Shown here in pieces: positions 34,608 to 42,396 of a DNA stretch of 64,000 bases (within the stretch, counting starts at the first letter, position 1; each line of letters opens with the position of its first letter). This DNA comes from Gammaproteobacteria bacterium (GTDB taxonomy: Bacteria > Pseudomonadota > Gammaproteobacteria > Steroidobacterales > Woeseiaceae), in NCBI GenBank assembly GCA_024640305.1, contig JAHEFG010000002.1, forward strand, positions 97,972-161,971, given 5' to 3'. A model generated the notes under the pieces. It had not been told where the DNA came from, made no database searches, and saw only the letters and a list, made by a program, of their open reading frames with translations. Position numbers and translations under genes: made by a program.

Positions 34608-37407
34608 CTTCACTGCGCTCCATCTTCGCGTACCGCGCCGGCATCAGACCCGCCAGACGCTCAAAACTTTTCCTGACCCATTCGTCATACACGCCATCGG
34701 TCGTGCGGTCGGCGTTCGTCTTGTAAAGGTCGATAGCCTTTTCTTCGAACGGGTATACCTGCTCCTCGAGCAATAACTCGTACTGTTCCAATGCTGCTTC
34801 ATCGAGTTCGCCCGGGCGTTCCGATGCCATCAAGTCGGCACTGAATTGTTCGTAAACTTCGGCAAGCCTGAAGGTTGCTGCCGTAGTAACCTCCGCGACG
34901 CCATAGTCGGCGGCGGATGTATAAACGGCAATCACCTCTTCCATGAGCGAACGCTTTATCTTGAGACTGTCGGCCAATGGCTGACTTAACTTGAATACGT
35001 TAAAGCGACGCCGAACCGGCTCCGCCAACTCAAGAGAAGAAACTGCGGCCAGGTAGCGTGTTCTATCAGACCGCTGTGCCCCGGCCTGCGCATCTGCCCG
35101 CACCAGTTCCTCGAGTCGCGTGGTGACTTTTGCCGCGTCGCCGTTGGAGCGCGCAATCTCGAGCAATCGATAACGCGCCTCGATCGACTCAGATAGTGGA
35201 TTCGGGTACCGGGCAATGATGTCTTCCAGGACGCGGTGCTCGCTGCTTGTCGAACCGCTTTCCTTGTAAAGATCTGCTGCCTTCCACATGGCTTCACGTC
35301 GCACTTCTTCAGTACTCGTATCGGCAACCGCGATGCGCTCAAACTCTTGTGCGGCTTCTACCGCACGTCCTGAATTGAGGTACGTCACAGCGAGCTTCTG
35401 AGTTACTTCGCCTGCAAATTCACTGTCCGGATAATCCTGACGGAATTGCTCAAGAACACCGGATGCCCGATCCCACGCAGCAAGGTTAATGAGTGCGGCC
35501 GCTGCATCGTACTCGGCCGTAGCACGAATATCGGAATCAGGCACTACCTGACCGAGACGCCTGAAGTGAGTAATCGCCGTCTCGAGATCCCCTGCGTCAC
35601 GGGCTTGTTCACCCTGTTTGTAAATTGATGATGCGATGCGATCCTTGATTTCCTGCACCGCTTGCTGATCATCAACCGGCGTGTAATTGCGTAGTTGGTA
35701 ATAAGCCTCTTCAGCCAATGCGAAATTATTCAGATCGAATTGTGAGTGCGCGATGACCGTCCAGGCGGTACGTACCAGCGGTGTATCTACTGGTGGCTGT
35801 TTTGCCACAACGGCCTGTCCCACAGCGATCGCAAGGTCAAACTCGTTGCGGGCAAAAAGATCTTCGGCAACTGTCGTCAACACCGCCCCAGACTCCGGAT
35901 GCTCGGGAAAAGTGTCGGCGAACTTCAGACCACTATCGAGGTAGCGCTGGTGCCAGGCGTCCCTGGTGGCACCTGTGATTGTTGCTTCGTGCTCGCGATA
36001 GGCGAGTATTGCTGCGTAAGCCGCCTCGGCGGAGCGCTCGTGCGACGGATACTCATAAGCCGTCCGCTCGTACTCGACCGTTGCATCCTCAAATTGCTCG
36101 CTCTCAAATAACACTTCTGCAAGCAAGAAGTTGGTGTTTGCAGTGTCCGACTCGCCCGGGAAGTACGCCAGGTACTTGCGATAGTACCGAGCCGCTTCTT
36201 CAAAATCGGGCCGTTTGCCATCGCGCTGAGCCTCCGCATGATAGTACTGAGCCAGATCATTCAAATTGGATTTCAGGTATTCCTCGACAGCAGCATTCTC
36301 TTCGCGAGGATTGCGCAGCCAGAAGCCGCCGTCCATACCGTAACGATCGACATACCCTTTCTTGCCCTCGAGAACAAGACTGGGGAAGCCGCCAAGTTTG
36401 TATGCCTCAATAACCTCATACTGCAGGATCGGCGATTTCGGATGGAACGGGTCTTGCTCGACGAATGCTTCATAAGCTTCCGCGGCATCGACGAATCGCT
36501 GTTTCTCGAGATACAGATCACCTAGATTGTTGTAGATGATGTAACCGAATGCCGGGTGACCGCGCTGATCAAGATACTTGTCGATACTGGCAGCCCCTTC
36601 CATGTAGGAAAAACTGATGCTCAATACGCGTAGCGTATCTTCTACAAGCTCCTGATTCGGTCGCGTTAATTGTTGGAATTGTTGGTCGCCATCCTGCAGT
36701 TCAATATTACGAAGTTTGCGATCGAGTAATTCAAAGAACGGATCAAGGCTGTCTTCGTGCCATGCCAGCTTAAATTGAGACCAGCCGAGTTTGTACAGCG
36801 ACTGTTCGTAAAAGCGAGAAGATTCGCCATAGCGAATAACGGCCTGGTAGGCCATTTCCGACTCGTTGTATTTCTTGCGAATGAACAGCATCTCGCCACG
36901 ACGAAATTGAACCTCATCGATCAGCGGTGTGTCAGGGAAGCGCTCAACCAACTCGTTTAGCACCACAAGTGCATCGTCGTTTCGACCTCCAATCTCGTAG
37001 GCACGACCCAATTGATACAACACCGTGTCGTTACGACGATAATCCGGGTAGGCCTCGAGCAACTGCTGATACAACTGAACAGCATTATTGAAACTCGCAT
37101 GGTTCAGCGTATCGATGTTGGCGGCGAGCTGTTCGGCCTCAGTTGCATCGAGTTCCAGATCGCCCAGGCGACGCATCGCTTCCGCGCGCAACTCCGGATC
37201 ATCTGAAACCAGGTCCAGGAAGGCACGGTAATTGTCGCGAGCCAAATTCGTACTCCGGGCAATAACCTTACCCGGGCGAATCTCAACCGTCTTTTTCTCG
37301 AGACTCTCGATTGTGTCTCGTTTTTTGACCTTTTCAGCTTCAGCCACAGAACCCAGCGCAACGGACGCAGCGACCAGAATGAGCAGCAAAACCTGACGAA
37401 TATTCAC
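34585..37407 (-). CDS. Large periplasmic TPR protein
   Basis: A 940-residue protein with signal peptide (MNIRQVLLLILVAASVALGS then AEAE) and many tetratricopeptide/solenoid units over most of its length, e.g. YQLGRAYEIGGRNDDALVVL and LGWSQFKLAWHEDSLDPF. No enzymatic motif is seen. The size and TPR content recall GltD (AgmU) of the Agl-Glt machinery. It overlaps both neighbours (4 bases upstream, 23-29 downstream), so it is translated as part of the operon. Confidence 0.88.
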   Translation of the reverse strand: MNIRQVLLLILVAASVALGSVAEAEKVKKRDTIESLEKKTVEIRPGKVIARSTNLARDNYRAFLDLVSDDPELRAEAMRRLGDLELDATEAEQLAANIDTLNHASFNNAVQLYQQLLEAYPDYRRNDTVLYQLGRAYEIGGRNDDALVVLNELVERFPDTPLIDEVQFRRGEMLFIRKKYNESEMAYQAVIRYGESSRFYEQSLYKLGWSQFKLAWHEDSLDPFFELLDRKLRNIELQDGDQQFQQLTRPNQELVEDTLRVLSISFSYMEGAASIDKYLDQRGHPAFGYIIYNNLGDLYLEKQRFVDAAEAYEAFVEQDPFHPKSPILQYEVIEAYKLGGFPSLVLEGKKGYVDRYGMDGGFWLRNPREENAAVEEYLKSNLNDLAQYYHAEAQRDGKRPDFEEAARYYRKYLAYFPGESDTANTNFLLAEVLFESEQFEDATVEYERTAYEYPSHERSAEAAYAAILAYREHEATITGATRDAWHQRYLDSGLKFADTFPEHPESGAVLTTVAEDLFARNEFDLAIAVGQAVVAKQPPVDTPLVRTAWTVIAHSQFDLNNFALAEEAYYQLRNYTPVDDQQAVQEIKDRIASSIYKQGEQARDAGDLETAITHFRRLGQVVPDSDIRATAEYDAAAALINLAAWDRASGVLEQFRQDYPDSEFAGEVTQKLAVTYLNSGRAVEAAQEFERIAVADTSTEEVRREAMWKAADLYKESGSTSSEHRVLEDIIARYPNPLSESIEARYRLLEIARSNGDAAKVTTRLEELVRADAQAGAQRSDRTRYLAAVSSLELAEPVRRRFNVFKLSQPLADSLKIKRSLMEEVIAVYTSAADYGVAEVTTAATFRLAEVYEQFSADLMASERPGELDEAALEQYELLLEEQVYPFEEKAIDLYKTNADRTTDGVYDEWVRKSFERLAGLMPARYAKMERSEDVVTALY

Positions 37408-39272
37408 GGCGAAACCTCAGCTTCCGTTGCGGCGAGGTCATAGATCGCGGCAAGCGCAAACCGCGCCTGTACCGTATAAATATCGAGACGTTGCTTCTGC
37501 GCTCTCAGTTCGCCAACCGCTATTGATTGCAGAAATTCGCGTTGCTCAGCCATGGCACCGGCTACCCTTAACTGCATTCCGTCGATGCGCGGTTCCAGTC
37601 CATAAACGCGATCGCTAAGATTCTCAAACCGAAGCGGTTCACTACGCATCGTATCGTCGATTTGACGCCTCAGGCGTTGCGTGTCCACCAAGGCTTCGCC
37701 GGTTTGCCGGACACTGCGGCGAAGACGCCACAGGCGATCATTGAAATCGGCTTCAAGCTGCCACTGCAGCACGCCCTTGAGCAGGCTTATTTTGTCGCGA
37801 ACCTCGGCAGCCTCCGGAATGTCCGCGATCAGTGCCGGCGTGTTCTCAAGGCCGCTGATCTCGCCCCACATTTCGATTTCACTCTCGGATGCGAGGGCTA
37901 ACCAGTCATTGCTTCGTTCTATCTCATTCAGCAGGGAATCCAGTTCAAGTTTGCGGTCGACCATGCCGTCAACATCGGCACGACTCAAGGCATCCTCTAC
38001 CCTCGGCAAACGCTCGGCATAAGCCTCGATTCGCGTTTCGAGCATATTTGCGAAAACGTCGACGTTTTGCCGCCAATCTTGCAGGTTCTTGCTCAGGTAA
38101 TTAAGGTCACGGTAATTCTTGAGGCCTTCCTGGAACTCGTCCGTGGCCAGCAGATGGTACAAATAGCGGGCTTCAGGGCCCTGAGGTAAATCTTCCAGGC
38201 GCCAGTACCAACCAGTGCTGTCCAGCGGATCATCCACGAGAAACTGGTTGAATATCTCGCCGGACTCGATAAAGCCGATCGTGCGGTCGATGCGATTGGA
38301 TTCCTCGTAAAAAGCTTCGATGGCATCGACGTAGTGATCCGCCGCCTGACTAACCGAATCGAGCTTTGCGAGCGCATAGGGAATAGCGAGCATGGACTCC
38401 TGCACCGCGGAATCAAGCAGATCACGGCTACGTAGCTCCATCCACGGCACCAGCGCGCGGCTGAAATTCTCAACTTCAGCGTCCGCCCAGCCGACACCCA
38501 ACAGAGCTTTATTGGAGAACGGCCCTTCCAACCGAACGCGCTGCAAAACTCTTTTTGCTGGCAGCGGCTTGCCGTCCTGAAGCAGAGAATAACCGAGCGC
38601 GAGATTTGCTCTGTCGCGCAGTGATGTCAGCTCGTCGTTGAATGGATCGATACCACCAAGTTCGTCGAGAATCTCGGACGCGGCATCAAGTTGCCCGTTG
38701 CGGGCCAACGCTACTCCCAGATTGAATTTTGCGTAACTTGCCCATTCCGTCTTGCCCTCCCAGTCCCGCAACATGGCAATAGCTCTATCGTACTGGGCAC
38801 TATCGATATAGATTTGCGCCTGCAACATTTGCGCTTCGCGCCGCAAATTTTCGGGCAACGCATCGCTGAGGTTCGCGAGGGCCTGCTGAGACTTGTCCAG
38901 GTAACCGCGTTGCTTCCAGATTTTCGCTAGAAAGAACCATGTCCTGTCGCGAATCTCCGGCGCGACTTTGTCGGCCAGCAGGCGTTCAAAGATGTCGGCC
39001 GCTTCGAGATGGTGGCCATACGACAGGTACATACCGCCGAGAAGCAACTCGGCCTGTTCCGTATGCTGACTCAGTTGAGACTGCTCTTGCGCCGCTAACA
39101 ACCGGACTATGGCTGGAAAATAGTCGTTCTGATAAAAGTAGAAAAGGACCTCGCCAAAGTGCGGATCCTTGACAACAATCGGATCAGAATTGTCCGCGGC
39201 CGCTTGGGCCGGCTGCACTGATGCCACGAATATCAGGCATAGTGCGACAACGGTAGAGCGGCAATTCGCCAA
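37404..39272 (-). CDS. Periplasmic TPR/helical-repeat protein
   Basis: A 622-residue secreted protein with signal peptide (MANCRSTVVALCLIFVASVQ, cleaved near AQA). The first ~280 residues hold TPR-like pairs (AELLLGGMYLSYGHHLEAAD, YAKFNLGVALARNGQLDAAS); the C-terminal half is long-helical and probably coiled coil. No catalytic motif is visible. It starts in the 4-base ATGA overlap of the next gene and follows the 187-residue secreted protein by 3 bases. It has no clear named homologue that I recognise. Confidence 0.85.
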   Translation of the reverse strand: MANCRSTVVALCLIFVASVQPAQAAADNSDPIVVKDPHFGEVLFYFYQNDYFPAIVRLLAAQEQSQLSQHTEQAELLLGGMYLSYGHHLEAADIFERLLADKVAPEIRDRTWFFLAKIWKQRGYLDKSQQALANLSDALPENLRREAQMLQAQIYIDSAQYDRAIAMLRDWEGKTEWASYAKFNLGVALARNGQLDAASEILDELGGIDPFNDELTSLRDRANLALGYSLLQDGKPLPAKRVLQRVRLEGPFSNKALLGVGWADAEVENFSRALVPWMELRSRDLLDSAVQESMLAIPYALAKLDSVSQAADHYVDAIEAFYEESNRIDRTIGFIESGEIFNQFLVDDPLDSTGWYWRLEDLPQGPEARYLYHLLATDEFQEGLKNYRDLNYLSKNLQDWRQNVDVFANMLETRIEAYAERLPRVEDALSRADVDGMVDRKLELDSLLNEIERSNDWLALASESEIEMWGEISGLENTPALIADIPEAAEVRDKISLLKGVLQWQLEADFNDRLWRLRRSVRQTGEALVDTQRLRRQIDDTMRSEPLRFENLSDRVYGLEPRIDGMQLRVAGAMAEQREFLQSIAVGELRAQKQRLDIYTVQARFALAAIYDLAATEAEVSP

Positions 39273-39275
39273 CGA

Positions 39276-39839
39276 TCACTCCCATTCCTTGATGACGAAC
39301 TCCGGCTGCTGTTTCTTCACACGATCGGTGATTTCCAGCTCCAGGTATTTTGCGCCAATGCCTTTGTTGAACATCAGCGTGGCACCACGGCGATAATCCC
39401 GGCTATGTGGACCCCCGCCTGTGAATACAGCTACGAGCTCGTGGTCACCAGTCTTGAGGTTGGCCATATGCAGACGATGCACTCCGCCGCGAACCAATGC
39501 GCCAACCTCACGCTCCGTGTAGAGGTAGTTGGAGACTTCTTTACCATCGATTTTCAGAGAAACTGAATCAAGCTCAAAGTATTCTCCAACATCCATCGAT
39601 ATAAAGAATGCCACTTGCGAATTCGCCGGGAATAGCAGCTCTTCCTCAAGCAGGAACAAATCGCGGTTCAGATCAAGAACTTCTTTCTTCAGGTCCTGCA
39701 CATTTTCGTCAAGGCTGCGAAATTTCTCGCGTGAGTCAGCGTCCACATCCGTTGATGCCTGCTCCTGTGCAATCGTCGTAGCACCGAATGCCAGCACCAG
39801 GCTGGCCGCGAAGCTGATCAGAAATCGTTTTGTCACCAT
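39276..39839 (-). CDS. Secreted coiled-coil/beta-domain protein of the envelope operon
   Basis: A 187-residue protein with signal peptide (MVTKRFLISFAASLVLAFGA, cleaved before QEQAS). Residues ~36-66 form a heptad-rich coiled coil (SLDENVQDLKKEVLDLNRDL), followed by a beta-rich domain (FFISMDVGEYFELDSVSLKI, later GVHRLHMANLKTGDHELV). I do not recognise a named family. It lies between the thioredoxin-like gene and the TPR genes and is probably a structural periplasmic component. Confidence 0.82.
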   Translation of the reverse strand: MVTKRFLISFAASLVLAFGATTIAQEQASTDVDADSREKFRSLDENVQDLKKEVLDLNRDLFLLEEELLFPANSQVAFFISMDVGEYFELDSVSLKIDGKEVSNYLYTEREVGALVRGGVHRLHMANLKTGDHELVAVFTGGGPHSRDYRRGATLMFNKGIGAKYLELEITDRVKKQQPEFVIKEWE

Positions 39840-39867
39840 TAATCTCCTGCGAACCGATGGGGCTCGG

Positions 39868-40368
39868 TTACTCCCTCAGTAGTGAACGGATCTGGTCCAG
39901 GTATTTATCTTCATAGCCCGGCTTATAGCCATGATGTACGTAGCGGACGGTTCCCTCGCGATCGATGAGAACCGTGACCGGCATCGCCTCGACCTCATAG
40001 AGCTTACTGACTTCCTTGCGTGCGTCGAATAATACGGGAAAACTGACGCCGAGTTCAGACACCATGCTCATGGCCTTGCGAGAATCGTCATCAATATTGA
40101 CACCGAGCAAACTGAAACCAACGCGCTCGTAGCGCGAATACAATTCGTCCAGCAGCGGCATTTCCTGACGACAAGGTCCGCACCAGGTCGCCCAGAAATT
40201 GACCATGACAACATCGCCACGATACTCGGAGAGTCGCAGATTGTCGCCACTGCTGCTTTTGAGTGCAAAGTCCGGCGCGACCTGGCCGGTAAGGCCCGAT
40301 GAAGCCAGGCTCGTGGCGGCGAACACGCTAAACGTCAGACCCACTAGTAAATTCTTCATTTTCATCAT
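39868..40368 (-). CDS. Periplasmic TlpA/ResA-type thioredoxin
   Basis: A 166-residue thioredoxin-fold protein with signal peptide (MMKMKNLLVGLTFSVFAATS) and the redox motif NFWATWCGPCRQEMP; cis-Pro is in EAMPVTVLID. Family members reduce periplasmic disulfides. ATG at 40368 (or 40365) is favoured by AAGGA 5-8 bases upstream. It is the first gene of the long envelope operon, 28 bases before the next. It may assist folding of operon proteins or be only co-located. Confidence 0.88.
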   Translation of the reverse strand: MMKMKNLLVGLTFSVFAATSLASSGLTGQVAPDFALKSSSGDNLRLSEYRGDVVMVNFWATWCGPCRQEMPLLDELYSRYERVGFSLLGVNIDDDSRKAMSMVSELGVSFPVLFDARKEVSKLYEVEAMPVTVLIDREGTVRYVHHGYKPGYEDKYLDQIRSLLRE

Positions 40369-40459
40369 CTCATTCCTTGTCATATCAACCAGGATCGATC
40401 CATGTCCTGAAACGGCGGAACTACAACGCCCATGGTGACAGCCCAAGCCCGGTTAAGGG

Positions 40460-40475
40460 CGTGATGATCGTCACA
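40460..40475. promoter_or_regulatory. CRP-like palindrome upstream of the envelope operon
   Basis: On the minus strand TGTGACGATCATCACG matches the CRP pattern TGTGA-N6-TCACA at 9 of 10 fixed positions. It lies about 92 bases upstream of the tlpA-like start codon. A global catabolite regulator of the CRP/FNR group could act here; no transcription start was located. Confidence 0.5.
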
Positions 40476-40517
40476 AATGGCCGGTCTTGTCTAAACATAA
40501 TGGCCAGCTCCAAAGCC

Positions 40518-40545
40518 TCGAAACGCACGATTTCTGGCGTTTCGA
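40518..40545. promoter_or_regulatory. Inverted repeat in the 386-base gap before apbE
   Basis: TCGAAACGC (40518-40526) is repeated inverted as GCGTTTCGA (40537-40545), a perfect 9-bp match with a 10-base spacer. It lies upstream of the envelope operon on its minus-strand side and could be an operator or a hairpin. No T-run follows on either strand. The rest of 40369-40754 contains no gene that I can support. Confidence 0.45.
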
Positions 40546-40561
40546 CGGGATAAGTGTGCCG

Positions 40562-40581
40562 CGTAATCGTTACAGATTACG
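40562..40581. promoter_or_regulatory. Second inverted repeat in the same gap
   Basis: CGTAATC and GATTACG face each other across 6 bases (GTTACA). With the repeat 17 bases away it may form a composite regulatory site for the envelope operon. The pattern matches no binding site I can name. Confidence 0.45.
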
Positions 40582-40754
40582 TTAAATAGCCCGATTTTCC
40601 AGATATTTCCGGTTGCAGATAAATCCCTGCCCCGAACCACAAGCGGCGATGTCGTATTGGCTCACCAGCAGACAATCAATGATAGGCGTATGAAACTGAA
40701 TTTAAAGTGAAATCTCGTCTGTATTCGGCGACAAAGCAGTTTTATTGGGGCCGA

Positions 40755-41783
40755 TCACGGCCCTGGTTGTTGTAAACCGTCTGAATAGTAGATCTGGCCC
40801 TCAGCATCAATGACGATGCTCTCGTAGTCCGGTAACGAGCCAATCAGGCGCAGCCCTCTGTCCACACCCATGACAAATACTGAGGTAGACAGCGCGTCGG
40901 TGAATACAGCGTCCGGGCCGAATACCGTTGCACTGTGTATACCACTCGCCGGCGCGCCCGTGCTTGGCTGCAAAATGTGATGATAGCGGACGCCGTCTTC
41001 CTCGAAGTAACGCTCGTAATCACCGGATGTGGAAATAGCCTCGTCCTCCAGCGGCACTGATATTGCGACCTGACCGTCCTTGCGCGGGTCGCGTATACCG
41101 ACCATCCAGGGCTGACCGCGCCGATCACCGAGCAGCCGCGAATCTCCGCCTGCTGTAACAATGCCGTGTTCAATGCCGTTCGCGCGCAGAATGGCGGCGC
41201 CGCGCTCTACAACGTACCCCTTCGCAATGCCCCCGAGATTGATACGCACTCCCTGCTCACGAAAGCTGACGGTACCGGCCGCCTGATCAAGTTCTACGAA
41301 TTTCCAATTGATGAGCTTGCGTTCTTCTGCAACAGTCTCAGCATCGGGGCGCTGCCGATTTCTGAAATTGTAATGTTGACCAACACTCTCATACGTTACG
41401 TCGAAGGCTCCAAGAGTTAGTACGGATATATCGAGAGACCGCTGAATCAGGTCAAAAAGCTCGCCGCCAGCAGCCACCGGTTCAATCGCCGCCCGTCGAT
41501 TGATTTCGGATATTCGACTTTCTTCGATGTAGGTACTCATCAGCTGATCAATGCGGTGAGCCTCGTCGAATACCTGCTCGACCAGTAATTCGCCCGCCGC
41601 CGGGTCATCATGCCAAAACAAAACGCTGACCTCGGTACCCATCATTGGCCGCGCATCACCGACCCAGTCCGCATAAGTCGAGCTTGAAAACAGCAAGATC
41701 AACACCATAGCTAGAGTTAGTTTGTGCCCAGGGTTATGCTTGGCTCTTCGAATTCCTGACAAGGAGCGGGACAGTGACTTCAT
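40755..41783 (-). CDS. apbE: FAD:protein FMN transferase
   Basis: Flavin transferase of about 342 residues that attaches FMN to Thr residues of periplasmic flavoproteins such as Nqr/Rnf subunits and reductases. Family motifs are MGTEVSVLFWHD, the INLGGIAKGYVV segment, the AGGDSRLLGDRRG block and ALSTSVFVMG. A signal sequence (hydrophobic LTLAMVLILLFSSSTYA) places it in the periplasm. ATG at 41783 has GAGG 10 bases upstream and overlaps the divergent lemA start by 10 bases; ATG at 41708 is a possible shorter start. Confidence 0.92.
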   Translation of the reverse strand: MKSLSRSLSGIRRAKHNPGHKLTLAMVLILLFSSSTYADWVGDARPMMGTEVSVLFWHDDPAAGELLVEQVFDEAHRIDQLMSTYIEESRISEINRRAAIEPVAAGGELFDLIQRSLDISVLTLGAFDVTYESVGQHYNFRNRQRPDAETVAEERKLINWKFVELDQAAGTVSFREQGVRINLGGIAKGYVVERGAAILRANGIEHGIVTAGGDSRLLGDRRGQPWMVGIRDPRKDGQVAISVPLEDEAISTSGDYERYFEEDGVRYHHILQPSTGAPASGIHSATVFGPDAVFTDALSTSVFVMGVDRGLRLIGSLPDYESIVIDAEGQIYYSDGLQQPGP

Positions 41784-42364
41784 TCTTGATTTTCCTCGCA
41801 ATTATCGTTGCGGTTGTTATGTGGGGCGTCGGTATATATAACCGGCTGGTCAATGAACGTAATCGCGTCAAGAACGCTTTTGCGCAAATCGATGTACAAC
41901 TGACTCGTCGACACGACCTGATACCGAACCTTATCGAAGCAGTCAAAGGTTACATGAAACATGAGCGCGAGACGCTTGAAGCTGTAATCACGGCTCGCAA
42001 TGCCGCTTCATCGAGTCTGGACGCCGCCAAGGCCGATCCTGCTAACGCGCTTGCCATGCAGGAACTCGGTGCGTCGGAAGGCGCCTTAACAAGTGCGCTT
42101 GGCCGCCTGTTTGCTCTCTCAGAAGCTTATCCTGATCTCAAGGCAAATCAAAACATGATGCAGTTTCAGGAAGAGCTGACAAGCACAGAAAATAAGGTCG
42201 CGTTCTCGCGCCAGGCGTTCAACGACACAGTCTTGCAATACAACAACTCTGTCCAGAACTTCCCGAACAACCTCATTGCTGGATTCTTCAGTTTTGCACT
42301 CGCAAGCTTCCTGGAAATAGAGTCGGAAGAGAAACGCGAAGTACCTGAGGTCTCGTTCACCTAG
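41774..42364 (+). CDS. lemA: LemA family protein
   Basis: A 196-residue protein with an N-terminal membrane helix and a helical-bundle domain. The LemA signature is clear: YNRLVNERNRVKNAFAQIDV, then RRHDLIPNLIEAVKGYM. GTG at 41774 has AAGGAG 9 bases upstream and gives the standard family N-terminus. The function is not established; it commonly precedes an M48 protease gene, as here (32 bases). Confidence 0.94.
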   Translation: MTSFLIFLAIIVAVVMWGVGIYNRLVNERNRVKNAFAQIDVQLTRRHDLIPNLIEAVKGYMKHERETLEAVITARNAASSSLDAAKADPANALAMQELGASEGALTSALGRLFALSEAYPDLKANQNMMQFQEELTSTENKVAFSRQAFNDTVLQYNNSVQNFPNNLIAGFFSFALASFLEIESEEKREVPEVSFT

Positions 42365-42396
42365 TCGCTCGCTCCAGCCCCGCGACCGGAGCCACG

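Noticed and set aside
40740..40760. GGGCC/GGCCC hairpin at the apbE stop codon
   Set aside because: It overlaps the stop codon and is not followed by a T-run on the minus strand; too weak to call.
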